In this document: positions 8,972 to 17,150 of the stretch, in pieces | Position numbering within the stretch: the first letter of the stretch is position 1 | How the letters are laid out: each line of letters opens with the position of its first letter | Assembly (NCBI GenBank): GCA_963692465.1 | Contig: OY829943.1 | Coordinates: forward strand, 2,790,001-2,854,000 | Direction: 5' to 3' | From: JAUZOB01 sp963692465 | GTDB taxonomy: Bacteria; Bacteroidota; Bacteroidia; Bacteroidales; Prolixibacteraceae | DNA length: 64,000 nucleotides | Position numbers and translations under genes: made by a program | The notes under the pieces: generated by a model | Database searches by the model: none | Told to the model about the DNA's origin: nothing | The model's input: only the letters and a program-made list of their open reading frames with translations

Positions 8972-10009
8972 CTATAAATTTCGTGAACATTGAAAATTGA
9001 TTTCCTCTGGGTCTGCAAGTGACGCAACCATAACTGCTTTAATCGTATGCATCCTGTTTTCCGCTTCATCAAAGACGAGGGAAGCAGGTCCTTCAAAGAC
9101 GTCATCGGTTACTTCAAGAGCTTCCAGTCCGAATTGATCATGAATCTTTTTGCCGATGCCGGTTTCCTGATTGTGATAGGCCGGCAGACAGTGAAGAAAT
9201 TTCACATTCGCATTACCGGTCATCGTTAATACCTGTTGATTGACCTGAAAGGGTTTAAGCAACCGAATCCGGTCAGCCCATATCTTCTCAGGCTCACCCA
9301 TTGAAACCCAGACATCGGTGTATAAGAAGTCGCATCCGGCAACAGCTAATGCAACATTTTCTGTAATTGTCAGGTTTCCTCCGGTTTGGGCGGCAATCAT
9401 CCGGCAGTCGTTGACCAACTTCTCCTGAGGCCAGCATTCACGGGGGGCTGCAGCGCGAAAATCTATTCCCATCTTGGCCGCTCCCACCATCAGTGAGTTC
9501 CCCATATTGTTGTGCGCATCACCCAGGTAGCAGAGCTTCACCTGTGATAACGGTTTCTGACTATGTTCCCGAATGGTTAGAAAATCAGCTAATATCTGTG
9601 TGGGGTGAGATTCATTCGTTAGTCCGTTCCAGACCGGTACTCCCGCATATTGAGCAAGGGTTTCAACAATCTCTTGTCCGTAACCGCGGTATTCGATTCC
9701 GTCGAACATTCGTCCCAGGACCCTTGCCGTATCCTTAATTGATTCTTTATGTCCGATTTGGGAGCCTGTCGGATCAATATACGTAACGTGAGCTCCCTGG
9801 TCATGAGCTCCTACTTCAAAAGCGCAGCGAGTTCTGGTCGATGTTTTCTCAAAAATCAGTGCGATGTTTTTCCCCAGGAGTAAAGGTTGTTCCGTTCCGT
9901 TGTATTTTGCTCTTTTTAGATTAGCTGACAGATTTAGAAGATCATTAATCTCTTTGGGAGAGAAATCAAGAAGTTTCAGAAAACTTCGGTTTTTTAGGTT
10001 GAGACTCAT
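8972..10009 (-). CDS. argF: Ornithine carbamoyltransferase
   Basis: Makes citrulline from ornithine and carbamoyl phosphate (arginine synthesis), or the reverse in arginine deiminase pathways. Carbamoyl-phosphate binding motif STRTR is at residues 57-61, the ornithine-side DVWVSMGE at 232-239, and HCLP at 273-276, so it appears active. The 345-residue sequence (for example GSQIGHKESIKDTARVLGRM) is strikingly like the proteobacterial ArgF/ArgI and catabolic ArcB type rather than the N-succinylornithine carbamoyltransferase used by many Bacteroidales. No other arg or arc gene is in the window. The PAS regulator follows 12 bases downstream. Anabolic versus catabolic direction cannot be decided from the sequence. 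Confidence 0.93.
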   Translation of the reverse strand: MSLNLKNRSFLKLLDFSPKEINDLLNLSANLKRAKYNGTEQPLLLGKNIALIFEKTSTRTRCAFEVGAHDQGAHVTYIDPTGSQIGHKESIKDTARVLGRMFDGIEYRGYGQEIVETLAQYAGVPVWNGLTNESHPTQILADFLTIREHSQKPLSQVKLCYLGDAHNNMGNSLMVGAAKMGIDFRAAAPRECWPQEKLVNDCRMIAAQTGGNLTITENVALAVAGCDFLYTDVWVSMGEPEKIWADRIRLLKPFQVNQQVLTMTGNANVKFLHCLPAYHNQETGIGKKIHDQFGLEALEVTDDVFEGPASLVFDEAENRMHTIKAVMVASLADPEEINFQCSRNL

Positions 10010-10369
10010 TTTTTCCCGGTTGTTTTTAGTCTTTGTTCTACAAGGTTAATGACAGATAATCGGACTTGCTTTTTCAAAGTTACCTATTTCAAGTTGTTTT
10101 TGGGAGAGAAGGGGGGATAAAAATGATCGATTTACAAGGGAAATGGAATTGGGATGATTCTCTAATAATTCTGATGAATGAAGAATATAATATGCTGTGA
10201 TTTGCTGTTAGTCGCTATGTTTCAGTGCATAGTGAATATTATTTTGTAAAATTTCAAACTTTTGGACGATCCGTGTGATTTTAAGGTGGAAGGGAGGAAC
10301 AATTTCTTTAATTTTGTAAAACTTCAATAGAAGGATTATCTTATTTTAAAGCAACAGTAAATCAAAGAT
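10010..10369. other. Divergent intergenic region between argF and ftsK
   Basis: This 360-base AT-rich region serves two divergent genes. A minus-strand TAACTTTG (10075-10082) suits argF and a plus-strand TAATTTTG (10309-10316) suits ftsK; both fit the TAnnTTTG -7 consensus, neither with a clear -33. An 18-base near-repeat, ATTTTGTAAAAyTTCAAw, occurs at 10241-10258 and 10311-10328. No coding sequence is seen. Confidence 0.4.
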
Positions 10370-12775
10370 ATGGCCAGAGGAAAGGTTACTAAAAAAGCAG
10401 TTGAATCAACAATAAGTGGAATAACAAGTCATCAGCAGTTAATTGGGAAAATAAAACTCGTGGCGGGATTTCTTTTGGTTTCCTTTGCATTATATCTGCT
10501 TCTTGCCTTTATCTCTTTTCTGTTTTCGGGAGGAGACGATCAGAGTTTATTTAATGTAAAAACCGGTGATTTTGTTTTTAAACCCAGTATTCAGGCCCAT
10601 AATTGGGCGGGAAAAGGGGGCGCGTTGCTAGCTGATATCTTTATTAATCGCTGGTTCGGTTTGGCCTCATTTATCTTCATCTTTTTATTCGGAATACTCG
10701 GATTACGAATTTGGGGTCGCAAGCCGGTTCCATTATTGAAGTCGTTTGCAATTTCTTTTTTCCTAATTCTCTGGGTCTCGATAACGATTGGTTATTTTTT
10801 TATTTCTTCCTATGAAGATTCTTTCATTTATCTGGGGGGAATGTATGGTTTCTATCTGAGTAACTGGATGATTTCATTCTTTGGCTCAATCGGGACCTTT
10901 ATTGTTCTTGCCTTGTTATTGTTCGGCTTCCTGATTTTTACGGGACACCGGATAACGGCATGGTTTAATAATATGCTGAGCTCGGCAAAACACATTGTTG
11001 AATCGGAAGGGGTTATCGAACCGGAAGAAGTTGATCCGGAAGTGGTCCCCGATGGTGAAGAGGATAAAGCGGTTTCAAAAGTAATTGATGAGAATGGTTC
11101 GATTGTAACGGAATTTGATCCCGATCAGAAAGATCCGCTTATTGAAAATCCTGAAGATATTGATTTTGAAACCGAGTTGGGAAAGAAAGAAGATCTTATG
11201 CCTCTTGGTCCGGTTGACATTATGATTGAGGGGAAAGTCCCCCATGAAGAAGTTCTGGATCAGAACATTCCACCCTACAATCCGCGGTTGGATCTTTCCG
11301 GTTATAAATTTCCAACGCTCGACCTGATGGATGATCATCATTCCGAGTCGGCCGACGTTACGAACGAAGAATTAATCTCGAATAAAAATAAAATTGTCGA
11401 GACGCTTCGGAATTATAAAATTGAAATTACCAAGATTAAGGCAACGATTGGTCCAACGGTGACGCTTTATGAAATTGTTCCTGCTCCTGGAGTTCGGATT
11501 GCTAAAATTAAAAATCTTGAAGATGATATAGCACTGAGTCTTTCTGCACTCGGAATTCGTATTATTGCTCCGATACCGGGACTGGGAACGATTGGTATCG
11601 AAGTCCCAAACCGTCATCCTGAAATTGTTTCGATGCGTTCGGTTATTGCTTCGCGTAAATTTCAGGAGATGAAAGCTGATTTGCCTATTGCTCTTGGAAA
11701 GACTATTTCAAATGAGACCTTTACCATCGACCTTGCCAAGATGCCCCACATCCTTGTTGCCGGGGCAACCGGTCAGGGAAAATCAGTCGGGTTGAACGCC
11801 ATTATTACTTCACTGCTTTATAAAAAGCATCCCTCTGAACTTAAATTTGTAATGATCGACCCCAAAAAGGTAGAGCTGAGTCTCTATGCAGCCCTTGAAA
11901 AACATTTTCTGGCCAAGCTTCCTGATGAGGACGAACCAATCATTACCGATATTCATCGGGTTAAGGCCACCCTTAATTCGATCAATATGGAGATGGATCA
12001 GCGTTATGATCTTTTGAAAAAGGCCTTAGCCCGTAACATTAAGGAATACAATAAGAAGTTTATCGAACGGAAACTCAATCCTGAAAAAGGACATCGTTTC
12101 CTGCCTTATATTGTGGTTGTGATTGATGAGTTTGCTGACCTGATTATGACGGCCGGTAAAGAAATTGAAATGCCGATTGCCCGTATCGCACAGCTTGCCC
12201 GCGCGGTAGGAATCCATATGATTATTGCAACCCAACGACCTTCGACCAATATCATAACCGGGGTTATAAAAGCCAATTTCCCTACGCGTGTAGCTTTTAA
12301 AGTTGCCTCGATGGTCGACTCGAGGACTATCCTCGATACGCCGGGTGCTAATCAGTTGATCGGGAAAGGTGATATGCTTATTTCGTACGGTAGCAATCTG
12401 ACGCGGGTTCAGTGTGCATTTGTCGATACACCCGAGGTAGAACAAATCTGTAATTTTATATCTTCGCAGCGGGGATATGATGAGGCATTTTTGCTTCCCG
12501 AATACAATGAGGAAACGGGCAATGGTGAAAGTAGCGCTTCGAGCTCGGATGTTCGTGATGAACTGTTCGATGAAGCAGCCCGTTTGATTGTCAGAGGTCA
12601 GACCGGGTCGACTTCTGCTATTCAGCGTAAATTTTCGATCGGCTACAATCGTGCCGGGAGAATTATGGATCAGCTAGAGGAAGAAGGAATTGTTGGTCCT
12701 CCTGATGGAAGTAAAGCCCGGCAAGTATTAATCCATGACGAATATTCTTTGGAAAAGCTATTGAATAATAACTAG
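10370..12775 (+). CDS. ftsK: DNA translocase FtsK/SpoIIIE
   Basis: Septal DNA pump that clears and aligns chromosome termini at division and activates XerCD recombination in model organisms. The N-terminal ~210 residues have four membrane helices; an acidic linker (about 215-300) follows; the RecA-like motor has Walker A GATGQGKSVG near residue 465 and Walker B VVVIDEFADLIM near 583. The C-terminal gamma winged-helix domain is present (SAIQRKFSIGYNRAGRIMDQL). The 801-residue length is typical of Bacteroidota FtsK with a short linker. lolA follows 22 bases downstream, the same order as ftsK-lolA in Escherichia coli. A xerD-like recombinase lies 3 kb away. Confidence 0.96.
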   Translation: MARGKVTKKAVESTISGITSHQQLIGKIKLVAGFLLVSFALYLLLAFISFLFSGGDDQSLFNVKTGDFVFKPSIQAHNWAGKGGALLADIFINRWFGLASFIFIFLFGILGLRIWGRKPVPLLKSFAISFFLILWVSITIGYFFISSYEDSFIYLGGMYGFYLSNWMISFFGSIGTFIVLALLLFGFLIFTGHRITAWFNNMLSSAKHIVESEGVIEPEEVDPEVVPDGEEDKAVSKVIDENGSIVTEFDPDQKDPLIENPEDIDFETELGKKEDLMPLGPVDIMIEGKVPHEEVLDQNIPPYNPRLDLSGYKFPTLDLMDDHHSESADVTNEELISNKNKIVETLRNYKIEITKIKATIGPTVTLYEIVPAPGVRIAKIKNLEDDIALSLSALGIRIIAPIPGLGTIGIEVPNRHPEIVSMRSVIASRKFQEMKADLPIALGKTISNETFTIDLAKMPHILVAGATGQGKSVGLNAIITSLLYKKHPSELKFVMIDPKKVELSLYAALEKHFLAKLPDEDEPIITDIHRVKATLNSINMEMDQRYDLLKKALARNIKEYNKKFIERKLNPEKGHRFLPYIVVVIDEFADLIMTAGKEIEMPIARIAQLARAVGIHMIIATQRPSTNIITGVIKANFPTRVAFKVASMVDSRTILDTPGANQLIGKGDMLISYGSNLTRVQCAFVDTPEVEQICNFISSQRGYDEAFLLPEYNEETGNGESSASSSDVRDELFDEAARLIVRGQTGSTSAIQRKFSIGYNRAGRIMDQLEEEGIVGPPDGSKARQVLIHDEYSLEKLLNNN

Positions 12776-12797
12776 GTGAAATATTAACAGCAAAAAA

Positions 12798-13442
12798 ATG
12801 AGGAAATTACTATTATTTGTTGCCTTTCTTTCTGTTGTATCTTTTGGTCAGGCACAGCAGCGGGATCCCAAGGCAAAGGTCCTTTTAGATAAAGTGGCTA
12901 ATAAGATGAAATCTTATAAGACGATGGAGATTAATTTCGCTTTTTCTCTTTACAATGCAAAGGCGAAGGTTAATGAAAAACACGACGGTAAGATTTATAT
13001 CAAAGGGTCTAAATATCATTTGAATATGATGGGGTCCGAAACTTTTTTCAACGGGCAGACTCAGTGGACTTATTTGCGTGAAGCCAATGAGGTAAATGTT
13101 ACAAATGCTTCCGAACAGGAGGGGCAGGGGATTAATCCGGCCAGAATATTTACCATTTATCAACGTGGATATAATTACCGGATGGGTGGAACCCACAAAT
13201 GGGGAGGAAGAACCATAACACAGGTCATGCTGACCCCTGTTAAGGTGAAAGATTTTACAAAAATATTTTTGGATATCGATGCTGCCAAAGCCCAATTGGT
13301 TCACGCAATTATGTATTCGAAAGATGGAAATCAATACAATCTTTTAATGAAAGGACTGAAACCCAATCAGAATTATCCGGATTCTTTCTTCCAGTTTGAC
13401 AAAAGGAAATATCCTAAAGCTTCCATTAACGATATGAGATAA
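12798..13442 (+). CDS. lolA: LolA-like outer-membrane lipoprotein carrier protein
   Basis: Periplasmic protein of the LolA fold, predicted to ferry lipoproteins from the inner to the outer membrane. A signal peptide is clear (MRKLLLFVAFLSVVSFGQAQ). The mature part shows the LolA pattern: an early helix LLDKVANKMKSYKTMEINFAF, then strands with KIYIKGSKYHL, FFNGQTQWTYLREANEV and a final KDGNQYNLLMKGLK. At 214 residues the length is normal. It sits 22 bases after ftsK and ends in a strong hairpin terminator. Lol systems differ in Bacteroidota, so the exact client set is inferred. Confidence 0.88.
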   Translation: MRKLLLFVAFLSVVSFGQAQQRDPKAKVLLDKVANKMKSYKTMEINFAFSLYNAKAKVNEKHDGKIYIKGSKYHLNMMGSETFFNGQTQWTYLREANEVNVTNASEQEGQGINPARIFTIYQRGYNYRMGGTHKWGGRTITQVMLTPVKVKDFTKIFLDIDAAKAQLVHAIMYSKDGNQYNLLMKGLKPNQNYPDSFFQFDKRKYPKASINDMR

Positions 13443-13462
13443 TTTCTTATAGAAACGAATAG

Positions 13463-13497
13463 AAAAGAGTAGTACCCTGGGGTATTACTCTTTTTTT
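13463..13497 (+). terminator. Intrinsic terminator after lolA
   Basis: An 11-bp stem (GAGTAGTACCC with GGGTATTACTC, one G-U pair) with a 2-base loop, extended by flanking A and T runs, ends in seven T residues. It lies 24 bases after the lolA stop. Confidence 0.85.
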
Positions 13498-13573
13498 ATG
13501 GAATCGCCGGAGATTCATTTTACCTTTATTCGTACTCCTCTTCTGCTCCGTATTCCCAATTTACTTCGGTCTG

Positions 13574-13643
13574 GGTTCAAAGGTGGTCTATAGGTGCTCA
13601 GCACCTATAGACCACCTTTGAACCACCTTTAAACCACCTCTGA
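13574..13643. repeat. Perfect 25-bp inverted repeat with tandem 11-mers
   Basis: Bases 13574-13598 and 13600-13624 are exact reverse complements separated by one base, giving a 51-base near-continuous palindrome. The right arm runs into three tandem 11-mers: ACCACCTTTGA (13611), ACCACCTTTAA (13622) and ACCACCTCTGA (13633). It lies between the terminators of two convergent genes, lolA and pyk, and has no T tract, so it is not itself a normal terminator. It could be a small repetitive extragenic or MITE-like element, or a protein-binding palindrome. Confidence 0.8.
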
Positions 13644-13808
13644 AAGTATAAGAAATACTGCAGCAATTCCGAAGAAAAAAGTATGATGAGCTTTCCTGAA
13701 ATAAGGATACACTTTTGAGCGCCTTAACTGGAATCTGTATACAATCCTTTGTTAATGCTCAAATAAGCAAGTGAAGAGAATTCTCGAAATGTAAGGGAAA
13801 ATACCATA

Positions 13809-13842
13809 AAAAAAGCTGTCCCAATAATGAGACAGCTTTTTT
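13809..13842 (-). terminator. Terminator of pyk (can act in both directions)
   Basis: Twelve-bp stem AAAAAAGCTGTC / GACAGCTTTTTT with a 10-base loop, located 26 bases past the pyk stop on the minus strand. Runs of A and T flank both sides, so either strand gives a T tract. Confidence 0.85.
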
Positions 13843-13867
13843 AAAATATTCTATGATTGAGCAACTA

Positions 13868-15307
13868 TTATGCTTCCAGATCCATCTTGTTTTTTTCAAC
13901 CAACTTTTCAACGGATGCAATTTCCATAAAGGAAGTTCCACCACCAACACCAAAGCTTCCGCCAACATAAACAACGGTATCTTTACCGGTGAATTGTTTG
14001 GTTTCAACCATGTGTCTCAAGGCTGTTTTAACCATTTTATCTTTGCTTTTCTTAACCTGAACAACTTCAGCGAAGATACCGTAAGAAAGAGCAAGTTCTC
14101 TCATCACACGGGCGTCATGGCACATTGCATAGACTGGTTTCCTTGCACGGAAAGAAGACAAATAACGGGCTGTACGTCCGGTAAGTGTGTCAACCATGAT
14201 GGCAGTAGTCTGGGCCAGTTCCTGGGAAGCTTTAACAGAAGCTTCTGCAAAATAGGCTGTTATTTCACTGTCAATACGAGGCAATGTGATGTCGTTTCGT
14301 TGATCTTTATCGCTTTCTGTTTCTTTGGCGATGCGGGACATGGTTTTAACTGCTTCAACAGGATAATCTCCATAAGCGGTTTCACCACTAAGCATGATCG
14401 CGTCGGTTCTCCAGTAAATTGCGGTAGCAACATCACTAACTTCAGCCCTGGTAGGACGGGGGTTATTGATCATTGTATGAAGCATTTGAGTTGCAACGAT
14501 AACTGGTTTCTTTTTCTGAACGCATTTTTTGATAATGCTGCGCTGAATGCCTGGAATTTTTTCTGCAGGAACTTCGATACCCAAGTCTCCACGGGCAACC
14601 ATGATTCCATAAGCGTAGTCGAGAATTTCGTCGATGTTGTTAACACCTTCGATATTTTCAATTTTTGCAATTATTTTTACCTTACTATTGCTTTCGTCAA
14701 GAATTTTCTGAACGGCAAGAACATCTTCTTTATTTCTCACGAAGGAGTGAGCGATAAATTCAACATCTTGTTCGATGGCGAAATGAATGAATTTTTTGTC
14801 CTTTTCGGTAAGAGCAGGAAGATTGATGCTTACACCGGGAACATTGACACTTTTTCTGTTCTTTATGTAACCGGAATTTCCAACTGTGCAAACCAATGCT
14901 TCATTGGTTTTTTCAACGACTGTGAAACCAATCTCACCATCATCAACCAATAATTCACTACCCACAGTCACGTCATGAACAAAGCCAACATAGTCTACGT
15001 AGATGATACCCTTTTCCGATTTTCCAGGGCCTCCGCGAAATTCAACCTTTTCTCCTGCTGTGACAGCAACTTTATCTTCGATACCGGTTGTTCTTACTTC
15101 CGGTCCCTTGGTATCAACCAAAATAGCGATGTGGTCAGATACTGCACGAACATTCTGAATTAATGCTAATGCACCTTCGGGAGACATGTGTGCCGTATTA
15201 AGACGGCAAACGTTCATGCCAGCATTGTATAAGTCACGGACAAAGTCGACTTCGCAGTGGATATCGGAAATCGTAGCAACAATCTTAGTGTGCTTCATGG
15301 TACTCAT
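13868..15307 (-). CDS. pyk: Pyruvate kinase
   Basis: Glycolytic enzyme converting phosphoenolpyruvate and ADP to pyruvate and ATP. Family signatures are present: early NAGMNVCRLNTAHM, the catalytic region IIAKIENIEGVNNIDEI with the active-site Lys, MVARGDLGIEVP, and the A-domain segment KPVIVATQMLHTM...PTRAEVSDVA. The C-terminal allosteric domain is present (TARYLSSFRARKPVYAM, GKDTVVYVGG). At 479 residues it is full length. The start at 15307 is used; Met4 at 15298 fits equally well. A -7-like TACCTTTG on the minus strand at 15333-15340 supports its own promoter. A long opposite-strand open frame across it is a shadow. Confidence 0.96.
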   Translation of the reverse strand: MSTMKHTKIVATISDIHCEVDFVRDLYNAGMNVCRLNTAHMSPEGALALIQNVRAVSDHIAILVDTKGPEVRTTGIEDKVAVTAGEKVEFRGGPGKSEKGIIYVDYVGFVHDVTVGSELLVDDGEIGFTVVEKTNEALVCTVGNSGYIKNRKSVNVPGVSINLPALTEKDKKFIHFAIEQDVEFIAHSFVRNKEDVLAVQKILDESNSKVKIIAKIENIEGVNNIDEILDYAYGIMVARGDLGIEVPAEKIPGIQRSIIKKCVQKKKPVIVATQMLHTMINNPRPTRAEVSDVATAIYWRTDAIMLSGETAYGDYPVEAVKTMSRIAKETESDKDQRNDITLPRIDSEITAYFAEASVKASQELAQTTAIMVDTLTGRTARYLSSFRARKPVYAMCHDARVMRELALSYGIFAEVVQVKKSKDKMVKTALRHMVETKQFTGKDTVVYVGGSFGVGGGTSFMEIASVEKLVEKNKMDLEA

Positions 15308-15332
15308 GTGTTTTCTATTTTGAAATATGTCG

Positions 15333-15340
15333 CAAAGGTA
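15333..15340 (-). promoter_or_regulatory. Probable -7 element of pyk
   Basis: Minus-strand TACCTTTG matches TAnnTTTG, 25 bases before the pyk start codon. A -33 TTTG is not evident. Confidence 0.5.
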
Positions 15341-15419
15341 TGGATTTTTTAAAAAGGGTTGTTTCCTATCCTTTATTTTATAAATATCTTAACATTCAGC
15401 AAATGGAACCGGTTGATTG

Positions 15420-15851
15420 TTATTGTTTCCCTTGTGAATGGACGAAACTTTGTACGGCAAGATAATAAGAATCAAGGCCGAAACCCATGATACAACCTTT
15501 GCAAACAGGACCGATTATGGAGTCATGACGGAAACTTTCGCGGGTTAAGGTATTCGAAATATGAACTTCGACAACCGGACAGGGGACGGCTGCAATGGCA
15601 TCGCGGATGGCTACAGAAGTGTGGGTGTAGGCTCCGGCATTCAGAATAATCCCATCCTCATTGAATCCAACTTCGTGGATTTTATTGATGATTTCGCCTT
15701 CTATATTTGATTGAAAGAAGTTAATTTTTGTTTCGGAAAAGATGTTAATAAGTTGGCTGTAATAGGCCTCGAATGTGCTATTCCCGTAGATACCAGGTTC
15801 TCTTTTTCCTAGTAAATTTAGGTTCGGACCATTAATAATTGTTAATTTCAT
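15420..15851 (-). CDS. aroQ: 3-Dehydroquinate dehydratase, type II
   Basis: Shikimate-pathway enzyme that dehydrates 3-dehydroquinate; a small dodecameric cytosolic protein. Type II signatures are all visible: GPNLNLLGKREPGIYG with the catalytic Tyr, SNIEGEIINKIHE, ILNAGAYTHTSVAIRDA and VEVHISN, with a late SFRHDSII loop. The 143-residue length is normal. It is encoded divergently from xerD, with 175 bases between the two starts. Confidence 0.95.
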   Translation of the reverse strand: MKLTIINGPNLNLLGKREPGIYGNSTFEAYYSQLINIFSETKINFFQSNIEGEIINKIHEVGFNEDGIILNAGAYTHTSVAIRDAIAAVPCPVVEVHISNTLTRESFRHDSIIGPVCKGCIMGFGLDSYYLAVQSFVHSQGKQ

Positions 15852-16026
15852 AATAAAAGATTTTATTTATTTGAATTTGTAACTTATCTTTGAGAATTGC
15901 GTATTGAAAATTATGTAATCGCAAATGCATTGTAAATGAAGATTTTCTATAAAGTGAACAATAATTGAAAATCAAATATAGATAAAATCTAAGTTTTGTG
16001 GTGAAATTTAATTCTGTGTATTAGTT

Positions 16027-16926
16027 ATGAAATGGGACGAAGCAAAAAAAGGTTTTGACTCTTATCTAAGATTAGAGAAAGGACTATCGCAAAATTCAAT
16101 CAGTGCTTATATCAATGATATAAACAAACTGACTGCGTATCTGGAAGCCAAATTTAATGGTATGATGCCAGATAAAGTAAAATTAGTTCATCTTCACGAT
16201 TTTGTACAATGGCTTAATGAACAGAAAGTAAGTCCGAGAACTCAGGCACGTACTATTTCTGGAATTAAGTCTTTTTACAAATATCTTCTTCTGGGAGGAA
16301 AGATCGAAAATGATCCGACTTCTCTTCTCGAAGCACCGAAAGTCGGGAGAAAACTTCCTGATATTTTGAGTGTTGACGAGATTGATCGATTGATCAATGC
16401 AGTTGATATTACTAAATCGGAAGGTCAGCGCAACAAAGCAATCCTCGAAACGCTTTATGGCTGTGGATTGCGAGTCTCTGAACTGGTTAATCTGAAGTTG
16501 TCTAATCTCTTCTTTAATAAGGGGTATATTAAAGTAGAGGGTAAAAACAACAAAGAACGATTAATCCCGATTAGCCGGAGGGCTATGGATGAAATTGAGG
16601 CATACATGAATGGTTATCGTCGGACTCTGAAAGTTGAACCGGAAAGTGAAGATATTGTCTTCCTTAACCGGAGAGGTAAAAAACTGAGTCGTGTGATGAT
16701 TTTTACGATAATCAAGAATCTTGCTGAGAAAATCAAGTTGAATAAGAAAATCAGTCCTCACACTTTCAGACATTCTTTTGCCACTCATTTGATTGACGGA
16801 GGTGCAGATCTGAGAGTTGTTCAGGAAATGTTGGGACATGAGTCAATTCTTACTACTGAGATTTATACTCATCTCGACAAAAATTATCTTCACGATACGA
16901 TTAACCAATTTCATCCGAGAGGATAA
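16027..16926 (+). CDS. xerD: Tyrosine recombinase XerD
   Basis: Site-specific recombinase that resolves chromosome dimers at dif, working with a partner Xer and FtsK. The N-terminal SAM-like core-binding domain (residues ~3-90) is followed by the catalytic domain. The catalytic residues are all present: Arg149 (GCGLRVSEL), Lys173 (VEGKNNKERLIP), His245 and Arg248 (HTFRHSFATHL), His271 (LGHESI) and Tyr280 (EIYTHLD). At 299 residues it has the standard XerC/XerD length, and its context in a housekeeping block argues against an integrase of a mobile element. XerD versus XerC is a judgement from overall resemblance. Confidence 0.92.
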   Translation: MKWDEAKKGFDSYLRLEKGLSQNSISAYINDINKLTAYLEAKFNGMMPDKVKLVHLHDFVQWLNEQKVSPRTQARTISGIKSFYKYLLLGGKIENDPTSLLEAPKVGRKLPDILSVDEIDRLINAVDITKSEGQRNKAILETLYGCGLRVSELVNLKLSNLFFNKGYIKVEGKNNKERLIPISRRAMDEIEAYMNGYRRTLKVEPESEDIVFLNRRGKKLSRVMIFTIIKNLAEKIKLNKKISPHTFRHSFATHLIDGGADLRVVQEMLGHESILTTEIYTHLDKNYLHDTINQFHPRG

Positions 16927-16945
16927 TTTTCTATTAGAAGCTATT

Positions 16946-16983
16946 AAAAGGGATGTTGAAGTTTTTTTAACATCCCTTTTTTT
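16946..16983 (+). terminator. Intrinsic terminator after xerD
   Basis: Twelve-bp stem AAAAGGGATGTT / AACATCCCTTTT with an 11-base loop, followed by T residues, 20 bases after the xerD stop. Confidence 0.87.
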
Positions 16984-17102
16984 GCTTTACTGACTTTTTT
17001 GTTAACTTATTGTTCCTGAACTAAATGGCTGTTCTGTTGTTATGTTTTTGGAAAAAGAAGTAATTTATTTTTATGCTTTAAAACAGGTTTTGTAAAATTT
17101 GG

Positions 17103-17110
17103 TATTTTTG
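17103..17110 (+). promoter_or_regulatory. Probable -7 element of pckA
   Basis: TATTTTTG matches TAnnTTTG and lies 40 bases before the pckA start codon. The expected -33 motif is not clear. Confidence 0.45.
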
Positions 17111-17150
17111 TCCTAGAGATGCTTTGTTTAAAATACAAAATTAGAACGAT

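Noticed and set aside
13611..13643. Three tandem 11-mers considered as a CRISPR-like array
   Set aside because: Units are far too short, there are no spacers and no cas genes; treated as part of the hairpin element.
13853..14953. A 366-residue open frame antisense to pyk
   Set aside because: Lies wholly over the well-supported pyruvate kinase gene, is rich in Asn, Phe and Cys as typical of shadow frames, and matches no family.
16027..16926. Tyrosine recombinase as the integrase of a mobile element
   Set aside because: Length, all catalytic residues and housekeeping context match XerD; no attachment repeats or tRNA junction are nearby.
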